DNA from: Chrysomallon squamiferum
Lineage: Eukaryota > Mollusca > Gastropoda > Neomphalida > Peltospiridae
Direction of reading: 5' to 3'
Assembly (NCBI GenBank): GCA_012295275.1
Contig: CM022665.1
Span: forward strand, 48,003,564 to 48,067,563
Length of the DNA stretch: 64,000 nucleotides
The position numbers and the translations under genes were made by a program. Each line of letters opens with the position of its first letter. The first letter of the stretch is position 1. Positions 23,101-35,010 of the stretch are shown one piece after another. Under the pieces are notes generated by a model. It was not told the origin of the DNA. It saw nothing but the letters and a program-made list of their open reading frames with translations, and ran no database searches.

Positions 23101-25457
23101 TTAAATCTGTTGTTTCAGCGCTGGCTATCTACTCAATGACGTTTATGCGTTTTGCCATCAAGGTGAAGCCGAGAAACATGCTGCTGTTTGCCTGTCACTT
23201 CACCAACGAAGTCACTCAGCTGACTCAGGGAGCCCGGTTTATAAACTATCAGTGAGTAACTCAACTCATACATTACTTTTATTTTTATTATTACCAGTGA
23301 GTAAGTGTCTTCATGAATTACTGATTGTTTTATTTTTATTTATTATCAGTGGATAACTCAGTTCATGTATAACTGATAATTATTATTTTTTATTTTTTTC
23401 AATTTTATACTCATTTCATTTATTTCTGGTTATTTTCTTAATTGTTATTATTATTTAAAAATTTTTAATCGTTTAAAAAAAATTAAATTATTAACAGTGA
23501 ATATTTTATTTCTTATGTTATTTGTCAATCATTGGCTTGGTTCTGTAGTAACATTTATTAAAAAAAAAAAAAATAATAATAATAATAAAAATTAATGACA
23601 GGTTTGATTCATTTGTAAATTATTTTCCTTGGAACTGGCTAATTTAATTGAACTTTTTTCGTGTGAAATATTTCAATTGTTAATCCACACAGTTTGAGAA
23701 ATTGTAGATATAGAAGTTTCCCTGTTATTAAGTCATTTTGGCAGTATGGTTTTTCTCTCTAATTATTATAGAAAGACACAATACTGCTATTATTCATTTG
23801 TGTTTAGGTGTGATAAGAGACATATTTTTTTTTCTAATATTTACTCTATTATTTCAGCTAAAGTGTTATATGTGTAGTTTTGTCAAAATTGTTCAGTGTA
23901 CTGTTGTGTTTTTTTTTTATATCCTTTATATTTTGTGTTCTAATTCATAGCTGCAGGGCAAGACAAACATTTGAGGTTATCATACTGAAGTGTTTGCAAA
24001 GTCATCATCGTTTTTAATTTTTCTACTAGTAGAACATTTAACCATTTTTTTTTTTTTTTTTTCACATACACACGCACACACACATTGTTATCATCATTTT
24101 TAAAATTTAGTTTTTTATTCTTATTATTTTTAATTGATTACTGACATAAATAAATAACAAAAGAAACAACAACAACAAAAAAAAAAAAGTGTTGGTCAAA
24201 ACTTTAATCTGCCCTCCTTTCATATATAACTGTAACCCACTGACTGCTTGTTGCTGGTTTTAATCATACAGTTTTCAGAAATAGGTGTGGTGGTTGTTTT
24301 GTTTTTAAGTGAAAAGAAATTGTCTGAATCTATAGATTTGCATGTCTGCACGTAAGCAGCTGTGATTTAAATAAGAATTGTTTGTTTGTTATTTCACAGT
24401 GTTCAGATCTCATATCTTGTTTCTTTTTCTCTCTTGTCATTTTTACTTATTTAATTATTTTTAATTTTTCTTTGATTCAAATTTTATTTTAGTGTAGCAA
24501 GAATTATGTTTTAATAAATATTACTAATTTATTTTAGATATATAAACTAGATTTGTAATTAATTTTTCAGCTATCTGTCTGAAACTAAGGGTTCATGACT
24601 GCTCAAAGACATCCCATTTGTAAAAAATCTTCAGTTTTAGTTAATTTTTGTTACCTTTGTTAAAGGTTTTTTTTTTTTTTTAATTGTTTGTTATTATTAT
24701 TATTATTATTTTTTTTTTTTAAACATTTGTAAATTTATAATTTATCTTGTTTTACATTTTGTCACTTTGTTTTTATAGCATTTTGTTTATTTTGACATTT
24801 TGGTTTTACAGTTTACAGTTTAAAAAAATAAATTTTTATTTGTGTTACAGCTTATCTGTTTTACATTTTGTTTTTGTTTTAGTTGTTATTGGGAGATTAT
24901 TTTTAATTTTAAAATTTATTTATTTTTTTGTTTTCTTAAATTTGTTTTTCTTTAATTATTTATTTATTTATTTATTTATTTATGGTTTTTTTTTGGGGGG
25001 TTGGTATTGTCTTGTTTTATAGTTTAACTTTGTTTTTAAATTCATTCATCACCTTTTCAATGTTTGCATGATATAACATTTTTTGTATTGTATTTCTTTG
25101 TATTGTGATTTTATTTCCAGTTTGTTTATTGTGTATTTATTCTATATTTGCAATGTTTCTGTTGCCCCACTTTCATATTTAAATAGTGTAATATTTCAAT
25201 GTAAGTTTAAAAATTTAATTATATATTTTTTAAAATTATTTTTCAGTTATTTCACAGATCCTGAGACTAGAAAAAAACATCACATAGAAGTTATTGAAAA
25301 AGAAGTCCACGCCCACCCAGAGAAATACCCCGCCCTTCACATACAGAGTCCAACGCCCCCCACCACACCCGACGAGATTGAAAAGGAGGTTGTGGAATTT
25401 GAGGCACATTACCAGCTGCCTAAAGATCCCCAGCCACACATCTCACCAACGTTGTAG
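20107..25457 (+). CDS. MPC1: Mitochondrial pyruvate carrier 1
   Basis: Six exons: 20107-20177, 21049-21052 (4 nt), 21429-21444 (16 nt), 22271-22351, 23119-23251 and 25247-25457. They total 516 nt, or 171 residues. MPC1 pairs with MPC2 in the inner mitochondrial membrane to import pyruvate. The N-terminus MAGALVKKG...[17 protein letters not shown] and [16 protein letters not shown] follow the family residue by residue. [20 protein letters not shown] and [15 protein letters not shown] cover the remaining membrane core. After residue ~100 a C-terminal tail of about 65 residues, rich in Glu, His and Pro, extends beyond the ~109-residue human protein. The tail is encoded mainly by the last exon and is out of line with vertebrate MPC1. 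The start codon matches the conserved family start. Confidence 0.96.
21049..21052 (+). CDS. MPC1: 4-nt microexon (TACT) of MPC1
   Basis: TGTTGCTGTTTTCCAG precedes TACT, and GTAAGT follows. Exon 1 ends in AG (phase 2). AG+T gives Ser and ACT gives Thr, after which the 16-nt exon reads His-Phe-Trp-Gly-Pro. This restores the conserved S-T-H-F-W-G-P of MPC1. Without it, exon 3 reads S-I-S-G-V-L and exon 4 goes out of frame. Both splice sites are strong. Confidence 0.88.
21083..21135 (+). repeat. TATTA pentanucleotide tract
   Basis: About ten copies of TATTA (ATTATATTATATTATATTAT) in MPC1 intron 2. Confidence 0.9.
21429..21444 (+). CDS. MPC1: 16-nt microexon of MPC1
   Basis: CATTTCAG precedes CATTTCTGGGGTCCTG, and GTAAGT follows. 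It encodes H-F-W-G-P plus the first base of Val, which is completed by TT at 22271. Confidence 0.92.
22690..23118 (+). repeat. ~48-bp repeat before MPC1 exon 5
   Basis: About eight imperfect units with ACCTGTCTGTTCACACAATG and TTTTGAATGTTCAGTAGATG. The last unit ends at the acceptor TCTGTTGTTTCAG of exon 5. TTCAG occurs in several units. Confidence 0.85.
23252..23370 (+). repeat. Repeat that copies the MPC1 exon 5 donor
   Basis: The junction TATCA/GTGAGTAACTCA is echoed at about 23294 (ACCAGTGAGTAAG) and 23345 (TATCAGTGGATAACTCA), each followed by TCATG-like and ATTA-rich sequence. This gives three units of roughly 45-55 bp. Confidence 0.7.
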
Positions 25458-27709
25458 ATGTCAGTGACGTTGTAGAGATCACCTGTATTTACTCACCTGT
25501 AATTAGCCAGATATAAGATTATTTGTTTGCTTAATTTGTTGTGATTATTAAAGACATAGTGCTGTAGATAATTATAAATAATGAGGAGATTATTTTACAT
25601 TGTTTTCTTTCTAAATAGCTGTGAGAGTGAATATTTTTAATATATTTAGTTTTTATTTGGACGTGGTGCATATGCATATTAAGATGTTTGCTCAAAATAT
25701 ACATTTCATTTAGTACAGAAACAAATTTGCAATTACACAGATTTGATTCTGTTACAAATATAAATTACATTACTTGAAAAAAAAAAAAAACATGTTCAGA
25801 TTTCACTGTGATTGAAATCCAGCAAATATAAGTTTTAGAAATATTTGTAAATAACAGATTTTTACTTTTATGTAAATAAATCATAAAAAAAGAAAACAAA
25901 TAATTAAAAATAAAGTATTAAAAAAATAAATAAATAAATAAACAAACAAACAAACCTCACTTTTCAAAGTTTATTTCATAAATTAAATTGGCAAATTTTT
26001 GTGTGATTATAATAATTTCAGCAGATGAGTATTATTCATAGTATTTATTAACTATTCAAACAGATTACTATTTACATTTACTAATGCACAAATTTTATAA
26101 TATACTTGTATATATATTGGTATTAAGGCAATACAAATTAGTGTGTGTATACTCATGTGTGTGTGTGTGTGTGTGTGTGTGTTTGTGTGGAAGGACTCGG
26201 TATTTTTATACCAGATACATTAATAATACTTTGTTCAATAATACTTGAAACTTTTGAAATTCATTTAGTAATATCAGGTTGTAAATCTCTAACAGTATGT
26301 AACTGTTGATATGTTGTTACCTATGACACTGTTTTATGATTTTCTAAAACAACAAAATCGTTTGTGTCACCACAAAGATGAGTTTAGCACATGTAACTCG
26401 GAATGTATTTCATGTTATGATACACATTGTGCACTCACAGTATTAAACATTGTTAATTACCTCATAGTGTTAACCTCCAGTTCCTAACACTGTAAACTAT
26501 ACACTGCCGGTATAGAGATTTTAAAATTTGTGGAAACGATTTCTCACGCACAAAGTTTAGTAATTTATGGAAAACAAACTGTTACATAAAAAATTTTAAT
26601 TAACAAAGAAAACATTGTTACAGAAAGTTTTATAATTTATAGAAAACATTGCTATGACACTTAAGTTTTGTTATTTACAAAAGGTATTACTATTACACAA
26701 ATGTTTGTATTCCAGTAAACATTAATCCTACCATTTTTTAAAATAATTTATAGGAAAACAAATACACAATGGGTAACATTGGTGGAAAAGATTAGTCACG
26801 CACAAAGTTTTATATTACAGAAAACATTAATCCTTCAATTTTTTTTATAATTTATAGAAAAAATAATATTTCTATTACATAAACTTTTGTCATTTTCAGA
26901 AAACTACTATTGCACAAAGTTTTGAAAGTAACAAACAAACATGAAAACTGATAAGTGAATAACTAAAAATAAAATGATTTTAAGAAGAGTAATGTTTGTT
27001 TATGTGCTATAGTAAGTGAATATAATTTGTAAGTTGTAGTTGTGAGGTTTTTGTTGTTGTTGTTGTTGTTGTTGTGATTTATACTTGGGGAATATTAATA
27101 TAACTAGGTTATCTTTACTGAATAAAAATTATTTTATTGTTATTTTTTGTTTTTTGTTATTGGTATTATTATTTTGAACATCAGTTATTCTCACTAATAT
27201 GACTTGTATGAGAAACTCAAACATTTTAACCTAAAATATATGCAGCTCTGTGTGCATGTACATGTCAGAAAAATAAAATAAAATAAATTGTTAATGTTTT
27301 TCTTCAAGAACTGACGATTAAATCACACTAAATATTCTTAATGAATGTCACTAATTTGCAGATAATATTTTATTATTTTTTAATGCACTATTAATTTTTA
27401 TTTCTCTTAAAAAGTATTGTTTTTAAAGGACATTAGATAGAAACAACTTCCCATCAGTGTAGTGTTTGTTTTAAATTAATTAACTTTTTTTTTTTTTTTT
27501 TTTAATAATTTTTGGTCTTATTTAATTCCATTTCTAAAATTCAAATCAAATCTGATCTATTTAAAAAAAGTTATGTTTCACTTTAAGATTAAAAATGCTG
27601 GATGAACTTTTAAAACAATATAAATAGCCAAAGAAGGTTGAAAGTTCAGACTTCTTAATATATATATTGTCTCTACTTGGCATATATGTGCTCTGCCTCT
27701 TCACACACA

Positions 27710-27753
<44 letters not shown>

Positions 27754-28528
27754 TGTATTCAGGGGAAGAAAACGACACAACATAAAACGTTTGGATAAGA
27801 TTTACTTCCCTTACCTGTTTCCCATGACAACAGTTGTAAAATGGCGACGAATATCCGGAACATTTTATTAAACTGGAAAATGTTGATAAAATTTTGTTAT
27901 TTCCATGTAGTCAAATAACGAAGGAAAAATTCGGTTATTGGAACCTGTCGGGGTATATTTTCAATTGTTTTTGCTATAGCATTTGATATCTTGAGTTTAC
28001 TTTTTCTTTTATTCTGTTTTTTCTTTTCTTTCTTTATTTTATTTTTGTTGTTGTTATAAAATTTTCTTTTTTTTCAACTGTTCAAAATTAATGTCAAATT
28101 AAATCTAAATTGTGAACAACATAAAATGTACAAATACTTTTAATTTATATTTCTGAAACGTAATTAAAAAGAGACGAGTTCGAATGGTCAAAGCGGTATT
28201 AATATATATATATACCAAAAAGGTTTAAATCGTATTTAGATACGTTATTTATATTTATGATACTAGTATATTTATTTATTGTTAATTAAATAAATATATC
28301 CAGATGTATCAGAACAAAACAGTTTAACAGTTATTTATACCTCGAAATTATTTATAAAAGTATATAAATATTACTGTTGTATAAATGTGAAAGACAGGAT
28401 TTTTTTGAAACGTCTGTATTTGTGTAGACATACTACAGAGAAAATTTAAATTTTTTTAAAAAAAAAAAAAGCATATGTTAATAATAAATCAATAATGAAG
28501 TATGTTTTGTATTTATAGCTAAATTAGA
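25458..28528. other. MPC1 3' UTR and intergenic region
   Basis: Possible polyadenylation signals are ATTAAA at 25547-25552 and AATAAA at 25875-25880. Other content is an AAAT/AAAC tract (about 25920-25955), a GT tract (about 26157-26182), a loose series of ACAAAGTTTT-containing repeats (about 26540-26930), a GTT tract (about 27050-27075) and a CA tract (27707-27750). The rest is unremarkable AT-rich DNA. Confidence 0.6.
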
Positions 28529-31500
28529 ATGGCATACACATTTGTTTCATCGAAGCAACTGAAAGGACTTCTTAATGATGTTGAAAGGGTTCACAAGAAA
28601 GATATCAATGATTACACTGCAGGACATCTAAATGATATGCACCTGCATCAGCATGCAGCACAGATCAACCGTAAATCATGGGCTAGTGCTGCAGCCAGCC
28701 ACCTGACCAGGAAACCAGCAGTAGTCGAGAAACCAGCTGAAATCAGCTACAGAGACAGTCCCATGAAAGAAGCACTCTTCCAGTTTAGTCTGGGCACAGC
28801 AGGGAGTGTCCCATACCCCTCACCACAGGGCAAGACGAGTCGCTCTCCGACAAAACGGTGGGCAAAGTTTAAAGATGGAAGAAGCTCAACGACTTCAGAC
28901 AAGTCTGTGTATTCAGAAATTGAAGACGAAGTTTTGGTGGAGGAGCTTCAGAATGATAAGATGATGATTCCTACTGATCGGTCTAAATGCATTGATGCAC
29001 ACAAATCTGATCTGAGTCCGCGATTGTTTGTGAAGAAAAGCTCTGTGAGACACATGTTCATTCCGATGCAGTCGTTTGGAATCACCAGACTTGACCAGTA
29101 TCAGAACATGAAGGATTTTGAAAGCTGCATTCTCAGAACCAAAGACACATCAGAAAAAAATATCTTGTTAGGAATGAAAAAAGTTCAGCACCATGAGAAG
29201 AAGCTTAAACAGGTAACTGATAGTTATTTAACTGATTTGAAAATAGAGAGAGAGAGAGTCACATCACTTTACATACAAATGTAAAGGCAAGAAGTAAAAA
29301 TATTACAAAACATATAATCTGCTCACAGTCCTCTTACCAGAAGTAAATGTGTAACTTAATCATACTACATAATTAAAACAATCAACTTTTTCTGATTAAG
29401 TTGTAATTTTCACATACAAAATCTCTTTTGGATGACTGTTAATTTTTTTTTTTTTGAGGACTGCATATGTGAAAAAACAATATAAAAAAATTAATGTGAT
29501 GAAGTTATTTTATTTTACAGCAGCTGACTATGTATGATCTACATGACACAGGTCCTAACTTCCACAAACTGCAAGTTTACAGTGACATCTTCGAAGATGT
29601 TATTCAAGAATCCCCCACCTTTTCCTACATTCTGGGCTGTATCAAGGTTTGTTTTGTGATATGAAAATTCTCTGCAAAAAAAGGTGTATTACGGTTCATA
29701 TTACTGGCATTCATTTAACATGTAAACATCTTCTGAAATGTTTGTTTTTAAAGAAATCTCGGAAATACAGGAATATTTCTGAAGACATGTCAGTTCAGTT
29801 GTCATATCTTTAAATGCTTAATTACAGTGACTGGCAACAGAATCTGTTAGCTTTTTGTGATCGCATTCCTACACAAATTTTTTAACTTGATGTTTGTGAA
29901 ACTTTAATGTTTTAATGTCAGACAATGTTACATTTTATTAAATGGTAACACATGTCAGACAATGTTAGATTTTATTAAATGGTAACACATGTCAGACAAT
30001 GTTAGATTTTATTAAATGGTAACACATGTCAGCCAGTTCTCTGATAATGACTTACAGGTGGAGTATGACAACTACATCACCAAACTTCTGGACAGCCAGA
30101 CGACACAACATCATCTTCTACAGGAGCAGGTGGAGCAGATGGCATCGCGTGGCACGTCACGTCCCAAAGACCTCAAGTTCATCATCGACAAACTGAAAAG
30201 TCTCGAAACAATCGCACTGGACGAGCTCCATAAAACACTGCGTAAAACACATTTTTATATGCATTGTTTGTCACATGACTTGTAATTTAATACAGCTCTG
30301 ATGACAGTGCTACACATTTTTATATTTGTGTTTGCTCATGTTAGGGTGTTGATGGTAATGAATGTTTGTGTTAAAATAATTGTAGTAGACATTAAGAATT
30401 GAAACTAATGGATGTTTGTGTTTCAAGTTGATAATAACAGATGGTTGTGTTACAAGTTGATAATAACAGATGTTTATGTTACACATGTTGATAATAATGT
30501 GTGTTTATGATACATGTTAATAAAAGGGATTATGCACTGATAATAACATGCTGATGTTTCAAGAATTGATAATAACATGTTACAAGTGCTGATATTAACA
30601 TGTTGATGTTACAAATACTAATTGTAACATAATACTGTCATACATATTGATAGTAACATGTTCATGTTACAGATATTGATAGTTATGTATGTTACTGTTA
30701 CAGGTTACGTGAACAACTTAAACAAGAATCAGAATGGCTGGCAAACTTCACTGAACAAGGTGAGAGTTTTCTACTAAACATACACTTTATTTCAGAGACA
30801 GTGCAGTCTAGCACTGAGAGATGAGTAGATGAAGTGTATGTTTGTATTTCAGAGTCAGTGCAGTCTAGCACTGTTTGATGAGTAGATGAAGTGTATGTAT
30901 TTGAGTCAGTGCAGTCTAGCACTGTGAGATTAGTAGATGAAGTGTATGTTTGTATTACAAAGACAGTGCAGTCTAGCACTGAGATTAGTAGATGAAGTGT
31001 ATGTTTGTATTACAAAGACAGTGCAGTCTAGCACTGAGATTAGTAGATGAAGTGTGTGTTTGTATTTCAGAGTCAGCGCAGTCTAGCACTGTGAGACAAG
31101 TAGATGAAATGTATGTTTGTATTTCAAAGACAGTGCAGTCTAGCACTGTGAGATTAGTAGATGAAGTGTATGTATTTGAGAGTCAGCGCAGTCTAGCACT
31201 GTGAGACAAGTAGATGAAGTGTGTGTATTTCAGAGTCAGTGCAGTCTAGCACTGTGAGATTAGTAGATGAAGTGTGTGTTTGTATTTCAGAGTCAGCGCA
31301 GTCTAGCACTGTGAGACAAGTAGATGAAGTGTGTGTTTGTATTTCAGAGTCAAACACAGTCTAGCACTGTGAGATTAACTAGATGAAGTGTATGTTTGTA
31401 TTTCATGTGTCATATAGTCTAGCACTGAGATCAGTAGATGAAGTGTATGTTTGTATTTCAGAGTCAGCGCAGTCTAGCACTGTGAGACAAGTAGATGAAG

Positions 31501-33531
31501 TGTATGTTTGTATTTCAGAGTCAGCGCAGTCTAGCACTGTGAGGTCTATTGAGGAGGTGGAGGCTGACTTGGCTGATGAAGTGGAACATGTGAAAGCTCT
31601 GATTCTGGAGAAGCTGGATGCTGTGAATGCTCTGAGGACTGAACTCAAAGACAACTGTGTCCCCCTCACTGTGTGCACTCACCTGGAACAGTGCATCAAA
31701 GAAACTGAGGTAACTTACGTTGCAGACACAACACCTGTTACATACATTGTAAACATGTAGCATACATTTTATTCATAACAGCTGTAACATACTGAAAAAA
31801 CAATATCTGTAACATACACTGAAAATGTAAACACAGTTGTAGCATACATTGTAAACAAACTCTGTAACATGCACTGTGAATGCAATATGTGTAATATACA
31901 CTATAAACCTATGATGTAATATATGTGTGTGTCTGTGTGTGTGTGTGTGTGTGTGTGTAACATGTAACACACTGAAACTCTAATATTGACGTGAACTTAC
32001 TAAATAAGACCAATGCTGAGATGTTACTTGTTACAGACTGAAGTACAGAAACTGGTAAAACATAACAAGTATTACAACATGTAACTTAATCACACTGATA
32101 TTGTGATAGTGATGTGAAAGTGTTAAATAAAGACCAATGCTGAGACATTGCTTGTTACAGACTGAAGTACAGAAACTGGTAAAACATAACAAGTATTACA
32201 ACATGTAACTTAATCACACTGATATTGTGATAGTGATGTGAAAGTGTTAAATAAAGACTGATACTGAGATATTGCTTGTTGCAGATTGAAGTGCAGAAAC
32301 TGGTAAAACATAACAAGTATTACAACATGTAACTTAATCACACTGATATTGTGATAGTGATGTGAAAGTGTTAAATAAAGACTGATACTGAGATATTGCT
32401 TGTTACAGATTGAAGTGCAGAAACTGCTGAAACAGAATGAGTATTACGAGAGGAGCATTGCTGAGATGGAGAGTGACTTGAAGTTAGCCATTGTTGATGC
32501 TGACACCAGTGAGAAAGATGCCAAGTATGTGTTTGTAAATCACAGTTTATTTTTATATCACATTGTTGTAAATCTTGTTTGTAAATATTAGTGCTTTTGT
32601 AATTACAAATATTAGACAAGTCTTATTTGTAAATAATATATGATTCTCTGTTTTAAATATAAATATGAAGCTAGTAACTGTAACTACTTCATGGCATTTT
32701 TTTGTAAATACACCCTCCTGACAAAAATATATTTATTGTTATATGTAACACTTGTAATACATGTAACAGTTATGTGTTGTCATGTTAAATGTGTAAAGTT
32801 GTACAAGAAGTGAGATAGAAGTATACAGTGAAGTGTTGTATTAAATGTGTAAAGCTATACAAGAAGTGAGATAGAAGTATAGAGTGAAGTGTTGTATTAA
32901 ATGTGTAAAGCTATACAAGGAGTGAGATAGAAGTACTAAATGTGTAAAGGAGTGAGATAGAAGTATGCAGTGAAGTGTTGTATTAAATGTGTAAAGCTAT
33001 ACAAGGAGTGAGATAGAAGTATGCAGTGAAGTGTTGTATTAAATGTGTAAAGCTATACAAGAAGTGAGATAGAAGTATACAGTGAAGTGTTGTATTAAAT
33101 GTGTAAAGCTATACAAGGAGTGAGATTGAAGTATGCAGTGAAGTGTTGTATTAAATGTGTAAAGCTGTACAAGGAGTGAGATAGAAGTATACAGTGAAGT
33201 GTTGTATTAAATGTGTAAAGCTGTACAAGGAGTGAGATAGAAGTATGCAGTGAAGTGTTGCATTGAAGTGTTGTATTAAATGTGTAAAGCTATACAAGAA
33301 GTCAGAAGTATGCAGTGAAGTGCTGTATTAAATGTGTAAAGCTATACAAGGAGTGAGATAGAAGTATGCAGTGAAGTGTTGTATTAAAACATAAACTCGT
33401 TTTCATCCTTCAGACGTATTTGGAGGAAAGTGAACTCAAGAAAAGGAGTGCCAGGAGTTGGCACCAAGGCTGCCAACGAGGAAAGCGATGATGATGATGA
33501 AGAGAGCAAGTGGAACTGGTACATTTCGTAG
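28529..33531 (+). CDS. C6orf118: C6orf118-like coiled-coil protein (TSNAXIP1 N-terminal domain family)
   Basis: Seven exons: 28529-29212, 29521-29646, 30058-30281 (end uncertain), 30704-30759, 31519-31709, 32409-32524 and 33414-33531. They sum to 1515 nt, or 504 residues. Exon 1 alone gives 228 residues, including a DYTAGHLN motif like the YISGHLN of human C6orf118. Exons 2-3 carry FEDVIQESPTFSYILGCIK-VEYDNYITKLLDSQ, matching the TSNAXIP1_N-type region. The remainder is predicted coiled coil (EEVEADLADEVEHVKALI, IEVQKLLKQNEYYERSI) ending in an acidic DDDDEE tail. The human relative is expressed mainly in ciliated or testis tissue, so a flagellar or ciliary role is possible but inferred. The exon 3 donor is weak: reading phase requires phase 2, and GTAATT at 30282 fits. 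Confidence 0.82.
29925..30037 (+). repeat. ~37-bp repeat in C6orf118-like intron 2
   Basis: Three copies of GTTAGATTTTATTAAATGGT plus AACACATGTCAGACAAT, just before the acceptor of exon 3. Confidence 0.85.
30787..31518 (+). repeat. ~57-bp minisatellite carrying the acceptor and start of exon 5
   Basis: About 12 units of GTAGATGAAGTGTATGTTTG plus TATTTCAG plus AGTCAGYGCAGTCTAGCACT. The real exon 5 starts at 31519 with the same 26 nt (AGTCAGCGCAGTCTAGCACT then GTGAGG). Several upstream copies keep a good TATTTCAG acceptor; others read TACAAAGAC. Confidence 0.93.
32030..32408 (+). repeat. 124-bp tandem duplication carrying the acceptor and start of exon 6
   Basis: Three upstream copies have acceptor AG ends at 32036, 32160 and 32284, and the real one is at 32408. 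Each copy carries TTGTTACAG (or TTGCAG) and about 45 nt of exon-like sequence (TEVQKLVKHNKYYNM, then stop), against IEVQKLLKQNEYYERS in the real exon. Each copy also has CAGAAACTG followed by GTAAAA, a possible donor. Confidence 0.92.
32790..33395 (+). repeat. ~55-bp minisatellite before exon 7
   Basis: About ten units of TATTAAATGTGTAAAGCTAT plus ACAAGGAGTGAGATAGAAGT plus ATGCAGTGAAGTGTTG. The array stops about 20 nt before the acceptor at 33413. Confidence 0.93.
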
Positions 33532-34760
33532 TGAGAGAGTGAAGTTCAGTCAAGTTGTGTAACATAAAGTTACAGAGTAACTTGTAGAAATGGATTCTTT
33601 GACGCGTGTGATAAACATTGTGTAACAAACTGTATAAAAAAACCCAAAAACATTAAAAATAAACAGTATAAATAAACAGTGTAAATAAACTGTATAAATA
33701 AACTGTATAAATAAACTGTATAAAAAAAAACCCAGTATAAATAAACAGTATAAAAAATAAACAGTATTAAACATTATTTCAACAACAAAACCAAAGGTTA
33801 AATATGTCTCTGATATTTGATATTTGCACTGTCACATGGTACTTGATATCACACAATCACCAGTATTTGATTCACCAGTGATCAGTATACAGTGTCACTA
33901 ATACAAGTTGCATGTGATCAGTATGCAACGTCACTAATACAAGTTAGATGTGATCAGTATCCAGTGTCACTAATACAAGTTGCATGTGATCTGTATACAA
34001 TGTCACTAATACAAGTTGCATGTGATTAGTATACATTGTCACTAATATAGTTAGATGTGATCAGTATACAGTGTCACTAATACAAGTTGCATGTGATTAG
34101 TATACAGTGTCACTAATACAAGTTGCATGTGATTAGTATACAATGTCACTAATACAAGTTAGATGTGATCAGTATACACTAATATAGTCAGTATACAGTG
34201 TCACTAACACAATTTAGATATCAGTATACACTGTCGATATGTGATCAGTATCAGTATAAAGTATACAATGTCACTAATACAAGTTAGATGTGATCAGTAT
34301 ACAGTGTCACTAATACAAGTGATATGTGATCAGTATACAGTATCACTAATACAAGTTACATGTGACCTGTATAGTTTCACTAATATATTTGGATGTGATC
34401 AGTATACAGTGTCACTAATACAAGTTACATGTGATCAGTATACAGTGTCACTAATATAGTTAGATGTGATCAGTATACAGTGTCACTAATAAAATGTGTG
34501 TGATTGGTACGCTGTGTCACTATGTCACTAATTAAAGTTGATGACGAGTTTTTTTATCATTGTTTGAGTACATTTATTTATTTATTCATTCATTTATTTA
34601 TTTATTTATGTTAGGTTATCTCTAGTTTATTTATATTATTTTTGTGACTGTTTTGGAATGGCCGCGTATGCATTGTTTAGCTATTTATATGTTTCTGTTG
34701 ATGTCAAAATCAAATTGTTAATGTACAGTAAAGAGGTGTGAATAGTGAAAAAAAAAAAAA
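33532..34760. other. 3' flank of the C6orf118-like gene with 36-bp minisatellite
   Basis: An AATAAACAGT/AATAAACTGT tract follows the stop (about 33655-33775) and offers several polyadenylation hexamers. At about 33840-34500 lie about 18 units of GTATACAGTGTCACTAATAC plus AAGTTGCATGTGATCA. An ATTT tract and a 22-nt A run (about 34749-34771) follow. Confidence 0.8.
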
Positions 34761-35010
34761 AAAAAAAAAATAATAAACGTTCGATATTATTTAAATTCGA
34801 TTTACAAGTTATATAATGCGTTCACTCTCTGTTGTACATGTTAGAATTAAAAGTAACAAAAGTGAAAGGATATGGTAATGTATGTTAGAGTACACAGCAC
34901 ACCCTTCTTTCAAATGCAAGTATGACTCTCTGGCTGGACTGAGAACAATGGGGCCCACCTACCCCTGTGAGTTCTGTTATCTGATGGCGGAAGTGTTACT
35001 ATACTGAAGC

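Noticed and set aside
28160-28200. GAGTTCGAATGG as a tRNA B box
   Set aside because: No matching A box, cloverleaf or terminator at the right distances.
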